The notes: generated by a model from the letters alone, not told the origin. Numbered from the stretch's first letter, positions 19,064-28,006 are shown. The stretch is DNA of 64,000 nucleotides from Bdellovibrionales bacterium (GCA_041662785.1 JBAZRW010000001.1:186001-250000), one strand, 5' to 3'. A program made the numbers and translations.

Positions 19064-20146
19064 CTAAAACATCGCATTGAACAAATAGCCCACGGCCAGA
19101 ATGCCGCAAGCAACCACACCGAAATATACCGCGATCAGGCGCAAAGAAAGAACTTTGCGAAGGATGATCGCTTCGGGCAGCGACAGGGCTGTGACAGACA
19201 TCATAAAGGCGAGAACCGTGCCAAGCGCGGCTCCTTTGCCCAGCAAGGCCTCAACAACGGGGATGATCCCCGCCGCGTTCGAATACATCGGGATTCCAAC
19301 CAAAACCGAAGCCGGAACCGACCACCACGCCTGTTTGCCCATGATCGAGGCCAAAAGGTCGGCTGGCGCATAGCCATGAATAAGCGCACCGACAGCAATG
19401 CCCGCGATCATCCATAGCCAGACCTTGCCGACGATTTCACGGACGGCTTTTCGCCCCTCTTTAACGCGGTCAAGCGCCGTTAGCTTGGCTGATGAAAGGG
19501 CGGTCGTGCCCGCGCGTTCATCACGCACCCAAGATTCAAGCCAGCCTTCAAGATGAAAGCGCCCCATCACCCAGCCCGCAACGATGGCCACGCCAAGACC
19601 AAAGAACATATAGGCCGCCGCAACCTTCCATCCGACAAGACCGAACAGAAGGCCAAGCGCAATTTCATTGACCATGGGGGCCGCAATCAAAAAGGAAAAA
19701 GTGACACCCAAAGGAACACCCGCCGACACAAAGCCAAGGAACAAAGGCACAGCCGAGCAGGAACAAAAAGGCGTTACGATACCAAGGCACGCCGCCGCGA
19801 TATTGCCAAGCCCTTCGTGTTTGCCCGCCAACAAAGCGCGGGTCTGTTCAGGTGAAAAGAAACTGCGAAGAACGCCCATCACAAAGACAACAAGCGTCAG
19901 GAGCAGAAAAACCTTGGGCGTGTCGTAAAAGAAAAAGATTGCAGCTTCGCCAAGAGGGGTCGCCTTTTCAACAGGAAGCAACGAAACGAACCAGTTTGAA
20001 AAAGGCTCTAACTGGCTATAAAGCAAGCCCCAAAAAGCCAGCCCGATAAGACCGCCGCCAATCCATAAAGGGGGCAGCCCTTTTTTAACGGGCTCTGCCG
20101 CTGCCACGGCTTGACATTGGCACTGACACTTACACTTGCCGTTCAT
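19064..20146 (-). CDS. Permease of the ArsP/YraQ (DUF318) family
   Basis: A 360-aa membrane protein with about eight to ten hydrophobic segments. The motif GIVTPFCSCSAVPLFLGF in the first half, with its Cys-x-Cys, and the echo VLVGIPMYSNAAGIIPVVEALL in the second half are hallmarks of the permease family that includes the organoarsenical exporter ArsP. The N-terminus carries a striking cysteine cluster KCKCQCQCQ, which may bind metal(loid)s. The ATG at 20146 overlaps the stop of an ArsR-type regulator as ATGA. An arsenic or other metalloid efflux role is inferred from this pairing; the actual substrate is unproven. Confidence 0.87.
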   Translation of the reverse strand: MNGKCKCQCQCQAVAAAEPVKKGLPPLWIGGGLIGLAFWGLLYSQLEPFSNWFVSLLPVEKATPLGEAAIFFFYDTPKVFLLLTLVVFVMGVLRSFFSPEQTRALLAGKHEGLGNIAAACLGIVTPFCSCSAVPLFLGFVSAGVPLGVTFSFLIAAPMVNEIALGLLFGLVGWKVAAAYMFFGLGVAIVAGWVMGRFHLEGWLESWVRDERAGTTALSSAKLTALDRVKEGRKAVREIVGKVWLWMIAGIAVGALIHGYAPADLLASIMGKQAWWSVPASVLVGIPMYSNAAGIIPVVEALLGKGAALGTVLAFMMSVTALSLPEAIILRKVLSLRLIAVYFGVVACGILAVGYLFNAMF

Positions 20147-20448
20147 GCTGCTTTCCTTTTTGCTGGCTTTTCTAGATTTAAAACAGCCTCAATAAGCGTG
20201 ACGACGGCTTTGGAAAGGTCAGGGTTACGACGATAGCGCACCCATTGTGCATCACGACGATCAACGACAAGGCCTACCCTTTTAAGCAGGGTCATATGGC
20301 GCGACACGCAAGATTGGCTCTTGTCCAAAAGGTCTATCAGCTCGCAGACACAGCGCTCTCGCCCATCCCAAAGGATGCTAACGGCTTGGTAGCGCGTAGG
20401 CTCCGCAAGAGCCAAAAGGACATCAAGTGATTGTTTCATTCCCTCCAT
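20143..20448 (-). CDS. ArsR/SmtB-family metalloregulator
   Basis: A winged-helix repressor of about 101 aa. It shows LLALAEPTRYQAVSIL, the metal-sensing CVCELIDLLDKSQSCVSRHMTLL (the CxC of the arsenite-responsive ArsR type, followed by the recognition helix) and a wing with RRDAQWVRYRR. The start is uncertain: ATG at 20448 or 20439, because GGAGGGA lies very close to the latter. A longer GTG start at 20472 would begin inside the probable operator at 20457-20474, which argues against it. It forms a coupled operon with the permease gene and should repress it until the metalloid binds. Confidence 0.9.
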   Translation of the reverse strand: MEGMKQSLDVLLALAEPTRYQAVSILWDGRERCVCELIDLLDKSQSCVSRHMTLLKRVGLVVDRRDAQWVRYRRNPDLSKAVVTLIEAVLNLEKPAKRKAA

Positions 20449-20456
20449 ATACGCTG

Positions 20457-20474
20457 TTGTGCATATGCGCACAA
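20457..20474. promoter_or_regulatory. Probable ArsR operator, imperfect palindrome
   Basis: An 18-nt imperfect inverted repeat with outer arms TTGTGC and GCACAA around six central bases, placed directly before the arsR start codon candidates. Length, symmetry and position fit a site where the encoded ArsR-type repressor would block its own operon. Confidence 0.55.
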
Positions 20475-20578
20475 GCGATTATCGTATGGTAGTTGTCTTT
20501 TTCTGCCATTATTTCCATCGTTGGGGCCAGCATGGCCAGATTTGATCTTTTTCGCGCCTTGCTGTACATGGTTTTTCT

Positions 20579-21328
20579 ATGATTAAACATCGCCCCTCCT
20601 TTACTTGTAAGAGCAAGAACCCCCTTGTCCGCTGCGTGGCGTGGCTTGCTTATAAAGTCAAGGTGGCGCGAGGCCTTATGCAAACGCCGCGTCAAGTTGC
20701 GCTGGCGCATTTTGAGACGTTGTTTATCGACGGCCTTTTTCTCAATGCCCTTCTTCCCACGAATAAACACCGCGTCAGCAAGAATCTGTGGCGATCAGGC
20801 CAGCCACATGCCCTGCAATTTGACAAACTGGCCCAACAAGGTATTCGCACTATCATCAATTTGCGCGGCAAGCGCGACTGCGCGTCTTACCTTCTTGAAG
20901 CCAAAGCCTGCCGACGGCACGGCATCACGCTCGTTGACTTTCCCATGGACTCACGCCAACCGCCGAGGCTTGAAATCCTTGAACAGATTGAGGGGCTTTT
21001 TTCTGGCATAGCGTACCCCGCCCTGCTTCACTGTAAGGCCGGTTCGGATCGCGCTGGGATCATGAGCGCGCTTTATCTTCTTATCATTGAAAAACAACCC
21101 GTCGACGTCGCCAAAAAGCAACTATCGCTACGTTATGGCCATATTCGGCAAGCAAAAACGGGCGTTTTGGATCGCTTTCTTGAAGCCTATCAAAGCTTTT
21201 CTGCCAAGCGTCCCATGGCCTTTTTGGACTGGGCAAGACAACACTATGACCGCGAGGCCGTTATCGCCTCACACAAAGTTTTCAACTGGGCTGCATGGCT
21301 CACTGATCGCGCTTTGCGTCGGGAATGA
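20579..21328 (+). CDS. Dual-specificity/tyrosine phosphatase family protein
   Basis: A 249-aa cytoplasmic protein with the phosphatase signature HCKAGSDRAG (C152 nucleophile, R158 of the P-loop). Upstream are NLWRSGQPHALQFDKLAQQGIRTIINLRGK, a pattern of DSP-like bacterial phosphatases related to the Siw14 type. The general acid may be D124 in FPMDSRQ. It lies between arsR and an msbA-like gene, overlapping the 3' end of the latter by 60 nt in convergent orientation. Physiological substrate (protein, inositol phosphate or lipid A precursor) is unknown. Confidence 0.85.
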   Translation: MIKHRPSFTCKSKNPLVRCVAWLAYKVKVARGLMQTPRQVALAHFETLFIDGLFLNALLPTNKHRVSKNLWRSGQPHALQFDKLAQQGIRTIINLRGKRDCASYLLEAKACRRHGITLVDFPMDSRQPPRLEILEQIEGLFSGIAYPALLHCKAGSDRAGIMSALYLLIIEKQPVDVAKKQLSLRYGHIRQAKTGVLDRFLEAYQSFSAKRPMAFLDWARQHYDREAVIASHKVFNWAAWLTDRALRRE

Positions 21329-23092
21329 GCTTTGCAGGCCGTAAAGCCGCGCATAAACGCCCGCCTTGGCCAAGAGCGCCTCATGCGTCCCTTGCTCAAC
21401 AATACGCCCCGCCTCGATCACAATAATTTTGTCGGCATCAACAATCGTCGAAAGCCTATGGGCCACAACAATCGTTGTCCGCCCCTCTTGAAGACGGGTC
21501 AAGGCTTCCTGCACAGCGCGTTCGGATTCATTATCAAGCGCGGAGGTCGCCTCATCAAGCAAGAGGATCGGCGCGTTGCGCAACATGGCCCGCGCAATCG
21601 CAATCCGTTGCCGTTGTCCACCAGAAAGCTTCACGCCATGCTCCCCCACCACGGTATCATAGCCCTGCGGAAGTAGGCGGATAAAGCCATCAGCACTGGC
21701 ATTCTCGGCAGCCTTCACAATCTCTTGCTCACTCGCGCCCTCTTTGCCATAGGCGATGTTCGCACGCACGGTGTCATCAAAAAGAGCCGTTTCCTGACTG
21801 ACCAGCGCAATCTTGCTGCGCAGACTCTTCATCGTCGCCGCACGAATGTCCATACCCCCGATAAGAATGGCCCCGCCTTCCACATCATAAAAACGGGGGA
21901 TCAGGTTGATAATGGTCGATTTGCCCGCCCCAGAGGGGCCAACAATAGCGACCGTCTTGCCATGCGGAACAGTGATCGACACATGATCCAGCGCCAAGGT
22001 TCCATCTGGGTAACGGAACACAACGTCGCGCAGCGCAACGCTTTCGTCGCTCACATTCATCGCGATGGCTTGCGGCGCATCCACAATCGACGGCCGCGTG
22101 TCAAGGAGCGAGAAGACGCGCTCGGCCGCCGCTAGGCCCGCTTGAAGCTGGCCGTTCACCTTCGCGGCGCGGCGCATAGGATCAAAGGCAAGGATAAAGG
22201 CTGTAATAAACGAAAACAACGCCCCCGTTGTCGTGAGGCCTTGCTCAATGCGCCAATTGCCATAGAAGACAACAGTCGTAATGGCCATACCGCTCATCAG
22301 CTCCATCAAAGGATCGGAAAGCGCACTCACATGATAGTTTTTGATGGCCAGCTTAAAGATGTTTTCGGTCACGCCCTGCACGCGTTCATGCTCATGATTT
22401 TCCATGCCATAGCCCCGAACGTGCCGGATACCTTGAAAAATCTGGCTTAAAAGCGAGATAAAACGCCCCATCTCCTCCTGTGTGCGGAGCGAATAGCGCC
22501 GCATGTGCCGGCCAACCTTCGCGACAAAAAAGGCGGATACCGGAAAAACAAAAAAAGCGGCCAAGGAAAGCCGCCAATCCTGATAAAACATAACGGCAAT
22601 CAGAAAAGCAAGCGTCAGCCCGCCCTTAAAAGAATTAGTCATGCACTCGCCAACCGCAGACCGCATAATGGTCACATCATTTGTCAACCGCGAAATCAAA
22701 AGGCCCGAGGCATTGGCATGAAAGAACGAAAGATCCGCCTCAAGAAGATGGCGATGCATTTGTTGTTGAACATCGGTCACGATACGCTGGCCAATATAGT
22801 TCATAATAACCGTATGGAAATAGGTTGCGACGCCCCGCGCAATAAACAGCCCCATAACAAGCCCGCCCAGCTTCAAGGCAAAAACGGAGTCCTGCCCTTT
22901 CCCCAGCTGGTTAATGATCGGCTCGATTGTTTTGGCCATAAGGCCTGTTGCACCGGCGGCAATCGCCATAAAGACAAACGATGCTACAAAACCTTTGATA
23001 TGGGGACGGATATACCCACGAAACAACCGTGCGATAAGAGCTCCCGTCCGGTTGTCGGTCTTGGAAGAGGAAGAGGGATGAGAGGAAGACAA
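21269..23092 (-). CDS. msbA: MsbA-like lipid exporter ABC transporter (TMD-NBD fusion)
   Basis: A 607-aa half-transporter. The membrane domain (about 25-310) has six helices and the coupling region FFHANASGLLISRLTNDV. The ATPase domain contains Walker A GPSGAGKST (385-393), signature LSGGQRQRIAIARAML, Walker B ILLLDEATSALD and the switch His in VVAHRLST. Size and membrane-domain motifs fit MsbA, which flips lipid A-core; related exporters are hard to separate by eye. The start is a TTG at 23092 with AGG about 9 nt upstream; no ATG precedes the first helix. The C-terminal tail beyond the NBD overlaps the phosphatase gene by 60 nt. Confidence 0.85.
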   Translation of the reverse strand: MSSSHPSSSSKTDNRTGALIARLFRGYIRPHIKGFVASFVFMAIAAGATGLMAKTIEPIINQLGKGQDSVFALKLGGLVMGLFIARGVATYFHTVIMNYIGQRIVTDVQQQMHRHLLEADLSFFHANASGLLISRLTNDVTIMRSAVGECMTNSFKGGLTLAFLIAVMFYQDWRLSLAAFFVFPVSAFFVAKVGRHMRRYSLRTQEEMGRFISLLSQIFQGIRHVRGYGMENHEHERVQGVTENIFKLAIKNYHVSALSDPLMELMSGMAITTVVFYGNWRIEQGLTTTGALFSFITAFILAFDPMRRAAKVNGQLQAGLAAAERVFSLLDTRPSIVDAPQAIAMNVSDESVALRDVVFRYPDGTLALDHVSITVPHGKTVAIVGPSGAGKSTIINLIPRFYDVEGGAILIGGMDIRAATMKSLRSKIALVSQETALFDDTVRANIAYGKEGASEQEIVKAAENASADGFIRLLPQGYDTVVGEHGVKLSGGQRQRIAIARAMLRNAPILLLDEATSALDNESERAVQEALTRLQEGRTTIVVAHRLSTIVDADKIIVIEAGRIVEQGTHEALLAKAGVYARLYGLQSSFPTQSAISEPCSPVENFV

Positions 23093-23176
23093 AGCGGATA
23101 CCTATACAAGTTTCTTGAAACGGCGAAGCCAGAGCTTCCTTTTTTATAGACCTTTAGCAGATTAGAAAAGAGCCCC

Positions 23177-23890
23177 TCACTTCACTTGCGGCAATTGATC
23201 CTGCTTGGTCAGCGCCGTGGTGATTTCTTTGGCTTTTTCTGGGTTCATTTCAGCCATAACCGCCGCTGTACGCGCAGGCTTCATTTTCTGCACAACCCCC
23301 AGCAAAATGGGCAGCTCCAACGTCTCGAAAATCTTGGCGGCTTCCTTGGGCTTCATAATCTCATAGATTTTTACAAGATTTTCCAGCTGCGCTTGCTGCG
23401 CTTCGCTGGCCTGCCCCACTAACGTCTGCAGCTGGGTGCGAAGGCTTTCCATCTCTTTAATCTTCTGCTCAATACGTTTTTCAGCGACAAGGGTCAGGGA
23501 CTCCCGCGCGTCTAGGTCTTGCGCACGCTTATCAAGCTGCTCACGGCGTCCCTGCAACTGGCGATAAAGCTCATTTTCCGGAGACTGTTTTTCCTTAATG
23601 GCGGGAGCCGAAGAAGATAAGGCCGCGGGGTCTTTCTTCGCCTCCCCCTCAGATTTTTTTTCGTCTGTCTTGGGGGCGGTGACCTTGGGCTCTTCACTTT
23701 TTGGCGCTTCGGCCTTGGCTTCTTCCTTCTTGTCAGTCCCCGCCGCATATACCTGCCGAACAGCGGTATAGAGCTTGCCGTCCACCACAGTATCCCACAT
23801 GCCGCCAAGGCGCACTCCCACCAGCAACATCGCCGTCAAGATCATCAACGGCAAAAGAACGCGGGGATGAAGGGAAAGGGGGGACTTCAT
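23177..23890 (-). CDS. motE: MotE-like flagellar motor protein
   Basis: A 237-aa protein with one N-terminal membrane anchor (LLPLMILTAMLLVGVRLGG), a Lys/Glu/Pro-rich linker, a coiled coil (about 105-165) and a C-terminal MgtE_N-like domain with IYEIMKPKEAAKIFETLELPILLGVVQKM and NPEKAKEITTAL. This matches MotE, the periplasmic chaperone of MotC described in rhizobia, and its relatives encoded beside fliM in many alphaproteobacteria. It is the last gene of a fliL-fliM-DUF6468-motE operon, 3 nt after its neighbour. Function in torque control or stator assembly is by family analogy. Confidence 0.85.
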   Translation of the reverse strand: MKSPLSLHPRVLLPLMILTAMLLVGVRLGGMWDTVVDGKLYTAVRQVYAAGTDKKEEAKAEAPKSEEPKVTAPKTDEKKSEGEAKKDPAALSSSAPAIKEKQSPENELYRQLQGRREQLDKRAQDLDARESLTLVAEKRIEQKIKEMESLRTQLQTLVGQASEAQQAQLENLVKIYEIMKPKEAAKIFETLELPILLGVVQKMKPARTAAVMAEMNPEKAKEITTALTKQDQLPQVK

Positions 23891-23893
23891 GGC

Positions 23894-24403
23894 CTAGCCC
23901 CTTTTGCCAAGAACGCGCAAAAGATCGCGTTCAGCCGCCGAGGAAGCTTGCTGCGGGGCGGCACTAACAGGCTGAGACGGAACCGCTTCGACAATTCTGG
24001 GTTTTTCCGGCTGTTTGGCCGCGCTCGCTTTAGGCTTAATCTCTGGTGAAGTGGTCGTCGCCGCCTCGCTCCCTCTTGTCATCTGCGTCGCCGTGTTGGA
24101 CAAACGGGTCGCAATTTGGTCGGCGCTTTCAGTCAGAAAATGAAGCTCATCACGCAAGCTTTGGCCTTTTTCGATCAGCCTCTCTAAATCGTCGCCGCTG
24201 GAGCGCGAAACGCTTTTAAGCCCGCGAATACCCGCCTCGGCCCGTTCCACCGTCGAGCTAAAAACGGCAACAAACCGCTCCATATCCGCGCGTTGCGCGC
24301 GCATATCGGCCAATTGTTGCGTCAGCTTAATGGCATAGGAAATGCCAGCAATCAGAAAGCCGATCAGAACAATATCTAAAACAAACCCGATGAGACTGGT
24401 CAT
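23894..24403 (-). CDS. DUF6468 flagellar-operon protein
   Basis: A 169-aa protein with an N-terminal membrane helix (LIGFVLDIVLIGFLIAGISYAI), a long coiled-coil region (about 25-110, heptad-like ADMRAQRADMERFVAVFSS) and a low-complexity Ala/Pro/Ser tail ending LLRVLGKRG. It corresponds to the DUF6468 family seen between fliM and motE in alphaproteobacterial flagellar operons; no biochemical role is established. The ATG at 24403 overlaps the fliM stop as ATGA. Co-translation with FliM suggests a role close to the switch or stator ring. Confidence 0.8.
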   Translation of the reverse strand: MTSLIGFVLDIVLIGFLIAGISYAIKLTQQLADMRAQRADMERFVAVFSSTVERAEAGIRGLKSVSRSSGDDLERLIEKGQSLRDELHFLTESADQIATRLSNTATQMTRGSEAATTTSPEIKPKASAAKQPEKPRIVEAVPSQPVSAAPQQASSAAERDLLRVLGKRG

Positions 24404-25467
24404 TGATGTTTCTCTGCCTCCTGCAAAGTGATTTCATCCACGCGCACGGCAATGTTGTCATTAACGGATCCCATGCGCCCCTTAAAGAGGGTTACCTCGC
24501 CCGCACGAAGGGCCACAAGGTCGTCGGGCTTGACGTTCAGCATCAGCCTTGAGCCAACCTTCCAATTCATCACATCACCCAGCGGCATCGAGACTTCGTC
24601 CAACACAGCATCCATATGCATATTGGTCATCAAAAGCTCATTGCCCAAATGGGTTTCCCAAATGGAATCGCGCCCGAATTTTTCACCCATGAACATCTGC
24701 AAAAGAAGCTCGCGCACAGGCTCTAACGTCGCGTAAGGGATCAAGATTTCGATACGCCCGCCACGGTCTTCCATGTCGATGCGAAGCTTGGCCAACACGG
24801 CTGCGTTCGCGGGACGCGCAATGGTGGCAAAACGCGGGTTGGTTTCAAGACGGTCAAAACGGAACGTGACGGGCGAGAGCGGATCAAACGCGCCGCTAAC
24901 ATCGGCCAAAATCACACGCACCAACCGCTCGACCAGATTGCGCTCAATCGTCGTATAAGGCCGCCCTTCAATACGCATGGCCGCCGTGCCGCGACGACCG
25001 CCAAGAAGAACGTCCACAATCGAATAGATCATGGCGCTATCGATGGTCATCAGCGCTGAGTTGTCCCATTCCTCGGCCTTAAACACCGCCAGCATGGCAG
25101 GCAGAGGGATCGAGTTCAGATAATCGCCAAACCGCACCGAGGTAATTTGATCAAGGCTAACTTCAACATTGTCCGAGGTAAAATTGCGCAAGGAGGTGGA
25201 CATCATGCGCACAAGACGGTCGAACACGACCTCGAGCATCGGCAGGCGCTCGTAATTAACAAGCGCGCTGTTGATAAGCGCCATAATGCCAGAGTTATCC
25301 TGCGATGCTGGGCCGCCGCTAAAGCCCAAAAGAGAATCGATCTCGTTTTGGCTGAGAACGCGCGTGGCCCCGCCTTCAGCCGAATCGCCGCCTTCAGCCA
25401 TAGCAGCCCATTCGGCCGCTTGGCGTTCTTCCTCACTCATTTCGGCGGCTGGCGTTTCGTCGGTCAT
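24400..25467 (-). CDS. fliM: Flagellar motor switch protein FliM
   Basis: C-ring switch protein that binds phospho-CheY. The 355-aa product has the N-terminal CheY/FliN-related segment LSQNEIDSLLGF, the middle CheC-like domain (LPMLEVVFDRLVRMMSTSLRNFTSDNVEV, EGRPYTTIERNLVERLV) and a C-terminal SpoA domain (GDVMNWKVGSRLML, DDLVALRAGEVTLFKGRMG). The ATG at 25467 is preferred to a TTG two codons earlier. It is preceded by fliL and overlaps the DUF6468 gene. The insertion before LSQNEID is acidic and slightly longer than in E. coli FliM. Confidence 0.95.
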   Translation of the reverse strand: MTDETPAAEMSEEERQAAEWAAMAEGGDSAEGGATRVLSQNEIDSLLGFSGGPASQDNSGIMALINSALVNYERLPMLEVVFDRLVRMMSTSLRNFTSDNVEVSLDQITSVRFGDYLNSIPLPAMLAVFKAEEWDNSALMTIDSAMIYSIVDVLLGGRRGTAAMRIEGRPYTTIERNLVERLVRVILADVSGAFDPLSPVTFRFDRLETNPRFATIARPANAAVLAKLRIDMEDRGGRIEILIPYATLEPVRELLLQMFMGEKFGRDSIWETHLGNELLMTNMHMDAVLDEVSMPLGDVMNWKVGSRLMLNVKPDDLVALRAGEVTLFKGRMGSVNDNIAVRVDEITLQEAEKHQ

Positions 25468-25559
25468 GGTCAAGATTCAAAGGTCATAGGGTCAAAGCAT
25501 GATACGTTTTTTAAGCCAAAAAAAGGGCTGTGTCACCCTTTTCCACAAGCAGAGTCTTC

Positions 25560-26201
25560 TTATTGGACGAGCATTTCCTGAAACAACACGTCTCGAACGC
25601 GGATAGGTTTAACAGCCTCGGTCACGCGCAACAACAATTCTTCTCGCAAACGATAAAGACCTGCCGAACCCCGCAAATCTTCGACACGCAATTCACGAAG
25701 ATAAATCTGAAAGTGATCGATAATGCGCGGCTTTAACGCTTCAATCGCTGGCACATCCTTTTCATCGGCCAGTTCAAGATTAACCTTTATTTTAAGGAAA
25801 TTAGGCCGTTTTCCGTCACCACTGAGATTGACAAGGACATCACCCAGCGGAAAGAAAACGGGGGCCACCTTCTCATCTTTCTCTGTGCCCGCCTCTTCCC
25901 CTTGCGCCGCAGCACCCTCTGTCTTTTCAGCGGCATGGTCGGCAGCGTTTTTCTCACCACCATGCGCCGCGCCTTCTGCCGCCGGCTGGCTTCCACCTAA
26001 AATACCGGAAAAGAACAACCCCGCGCCACCACCCGCCAAAACAACAAAGGCAGCCGCCGCGATGATAATCATCATCTTCTTGCTGAGCTTCTTCTTGGGG
26101 GGATGAAGGCCTTCTTCGCCCTCGCCTTGGCCTTCTTCGCCCTCAGCCGCGCCTTCTTCCTTGGCCTCGTCGGGTTTTTCGTCTTTTTCTTCTTTAGCCA
26201 C
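25560..26201 (-). CDS. fliL: Flagellar basal body-associated protein FliL
   Basis: A 213-aa single-pass membrane protein surrounding the stator. A Glu/Lys-rich cytoplasmic tail (about 1-40) leads into a helix (KKMMIIIAAAAFVVLAGGGAGLFF), then an Ala/Glu/Gly-rich linker and the periplasmic FliL domain with FFPLGDVLVNLSGDGKRPNFLKIKV and FQIYLRELRVEDLRGSAGLYRLREELLLRV. I place the start at the GTG at 26201, because AGGAG lies 8 nt upstream; the open frame extends to 26369 but that part reads like noncoding DNA. It is first in the fliL-fliM operon and divergent from flgF. Confidence 0.9.
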   Translation of the reverse strand: MAKEEKDEKPDEAKEEGAAEGEEGQGEGEEGLHPPKKKLSKKMMIIIAAAAFVVLAGGGAGLFFSGILGGSQPAAEGAAHGGEKNAADHAAEKTEGAAAQGEEAGTEKDEKVAPVFFPLGDVLVNLSGDGKRPNFLKIKVNLELADEKDVPAIEALKPRIIDHFQIYLRELRVEDLRGSAGLYRLREELLLRVTEAVKPIRVRDVLFQEMLVQ

Positions 26202-26391
26202 GGCATCTACTCCTGCTGAAAAGGCGGTTATCCCGTCCAACTTAACCCAACCAAGTTTGGTTAACAAGGCGTTAGGTTCCCTTGAAAGGCGGCAGTTTCT
26301 GCCCTGTCCAAAGGACTTTTTTGGCCAGAAGGCCCCAAGCCCTAAGACCGAGAAACACACCCAACACATTGATACATATATATTATTGTGT

Positions 26392-26408
26392 TTGGCATGG
26401 AGTCTGCA
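26392..26408 (+). promoter_or_regulatory. Sigma-54-like promoter for the flgF operon
   Basis: TTGGCATGGAGTCTGCA has the invariant GG (26394-26395) and GC (26406-26407) separated by exactly 10 nt, close to the RpoN consensus TTGGCACG-N4-TTGCA. The expected start near 26419 leaves a short leader before the flgF ATG at 26450. rpoN itself is in this window. Confidence 0.7.
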
Positions 26409-26449
26409 AGGTAGAGGCTGTTATCACCTTTTACCCGCTTTGAGGACCC

Positions 26450-27193
26450 ATGCAAGGAGCCGGCCTTATCCTAACCTCGTATCAAGACTCGCTTACGCGG
26501 GCGTTGGATATTACGGCCAACAATGTTGCCAACGTCAACACGACGGGCTTCAAACGCGAAAACATCGCCTTTGATACCTATCTTATACGGCCAGCCCCGC
26601 AACAATCCTTTCAGTTTGCCGTCGAAAAAGGAACCTACCGCGACGCGGCGCAAGGCTCTACCCTGACGACGGGCAATCCTTTGGATGTTGCTATTCAAGG
26701 CCAAGGCTATATCCCCATCCAAACGGCGGCAGGCATTCGCTATACCCGCGCAGGCTCGTTTCAGCTGAATAATGACGGCGATGTTGTGACAGCGGCGGGC
26801 GACAAAGTTATGGGTGACGGGAATCAAGCCATCACACTTCCCACGGACGCACGCGATATTCTGATCGGCCCCGATGGCACTGTCACGGCGATGTCCGGAA
26901 CCGGTACAAGCGCCCTTCAAGTTGGCAAACTAAGCCTTGTCCAATTCCAAAACGAACAAGGCCTAACGCCTATCGGCAACAATCTTTACAGCACCGACGA
27001 AACACCGCAGCCCTCAACCGATGGCCGCTTTGTGCAAGGCGCGATTGAGCAATCCAACGTCCAGTCTATCACGGAAATGACGCGCATGATCGAAGTGTCG
27101 CGCACCTATCAACAAGTCGTTCATTTACTAGATCTTGAAAACGACCGTCAATCACGAGCCATTCAACGCTTAGGGAAGGCCACCGCGGCCTGA
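26450..27193 (+). CDS. flgF: Flagellar proximal rod protein FlgF
   Basis: A 247-aa FlgE/F/G-family rod protein. The N-terminal rod motif (ALDITANNVANVNTTGFKRENIAF) and C-terminal helix (EMTRMIEVSRTYQQVVHLLD) frame a D1-like domain with TRAGSFQLNNDGDVVTAAGD. The shorter linker and C-terminal region distinguish FlgF from the FlgG encoded next. The ATG is preceded by GAGG, and flgG begins 21 nt after the stop. It is the first gene of the flgF-flgG-flgA-flgH operon behind the sigma-54-like site. Confidence 0.93.
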   Translation: MQGAGLILTSYQDSLTRALDITANNVANVNTTGFKRENIAFDTYLIRPAPQQSFQFAVEKGTYRDAAQGSTLTTGNPLDVAIQGQGYIPIQTAAGIRYTRAGSFQLNNDGDVVTAAGDKVMGDGNQAITLPTDARDILIGPDGTVTAMSGTGTSALQVGKLSLVQFQNEQGLTPIGNNLYSTDETPQPSTDGRFVQGAIEQSNVQSITEMTRMIEVSRTYQQVVHLLDLENDRQSRAIQRLGKATAA

Positions 27194-27214
27194 AACTAGA
27201 GGGAGAGACTAAAA

Positions 27215-28000
27215 ATGAGAGCTATGAGCATCGGCGCATCGGGCATGCAAGCCCAGCAGCTTAACGTTGAAGTCATCTCGAACAATATCGCCAACATCTC
27301 GACGACGGGATTCAAACGCTCTCGCGCCGAGTTTCAGGATATGCTGTACGAAAACATGCGGCGCGTGGGTTCGCCCTCGTCCGACACGGGAACGCTGTTA
27401 CCCTCCGGCTTGCAAGTTGGCTTGGGCGTCATGCCCGTCGCGACATACCGCATCAGCGAACAGGGAAACCTAACCGTGACCAACAATCAGTTTGATGTGG
27501 CCATTAACGGGCGAGGTTTTTTACAGGTTCAAGTCCCCGATGGCACGACGGCCTATACCCGCGCCGGTTCGCTGCAACTGAATGAAACAGGTCAGATTGT
27601 CTCCCCTGATGGCTTCCCTATTCTTCCTGCCATTACCGTTCCCGCCAATGCGCTTTCGGTCACCATTAATGCCTCAGGACAAGTCACGGCAACCATCGAC
27701 GGACAAACAGCAGAACAAAGCCTTGGCCAGCTTCAACTCGCCACCTTTATCAATCAAACGGGCCTTGAAGCTATTGGCAATAATTTGTTGAAAGAAACCG
27801 CCGCCTCTGGCTCGCCTACCGTCGGCAATCCGCAATCTGCTGGCTTTGGCAGTCTTGTCCAAGGTTCGGTTGAAAGCTCGAACGTCAATGTCGTGTCCGA
27901 AATCACGGGCTTGATCACCGCGCAGCGCGCCTATGAAATGAACTCGCGCGTGATCAAAACCGCCGACGAAATGCTGACCACCATCAGTCAATTGAGGTAG
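27215..28000 (+). CDS. flgG: Flagellar distal rod protein FlgG
   Basis: A 261-aa distal rod subunit. Typical elements are MRAMSIGASGMQAQQLNVEVISNNIANISTTG (split by the family as Met-rich start plus rod motif), the GLQVGLGV segment, NNQFDVAINGRGFLQV, YTRAGSLQLNETGQIVSPDG and the C-terminal VNVVSEITGLITAQRAYEMNSRVIK. Length equals that of well-known FlgG proteins. A GGGAGAG ribosome binding site lies 9 nt before the ATG. It follows flgF and is followed within 6 nt by flgA. Confidence 0.96.
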   Translation: MRAMSIGASGMQAQQLNVEVISNNIANISTTGFKRSRAEFQDMLYENMRRVGSPSSDTGTLLPSGLQVGLGVMPVATYRISEQGNLTVTNNQFDVAINGRGFLQVQVPDGTTAYTRAGSLQLNETGQIVSPDGFPILPAITVPANALSVTINASGQVTATIDGQTAEQSLGQLQLATFINQTGLEAIGNNLLKETAASGSPTVGNPQSAGFGSLVQGSVESSNVNVVSEITGLITAQRAYEMNSRVIKTADEMLTTISQLR

Positions 28001-28006
28001 CCGCCT

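Noticed and set aside
23110..23150. Terminator-like hairpin before the MsbA-like gene
   Set aside because: Only five base pairs with T-run on the + strand, where no gene precedes it.
26202..26369. Longer FliL start
   Set aside because: No ribosome binding site, and residues do not fit the family; GTG 26201 has AGGAG at 8 nt.
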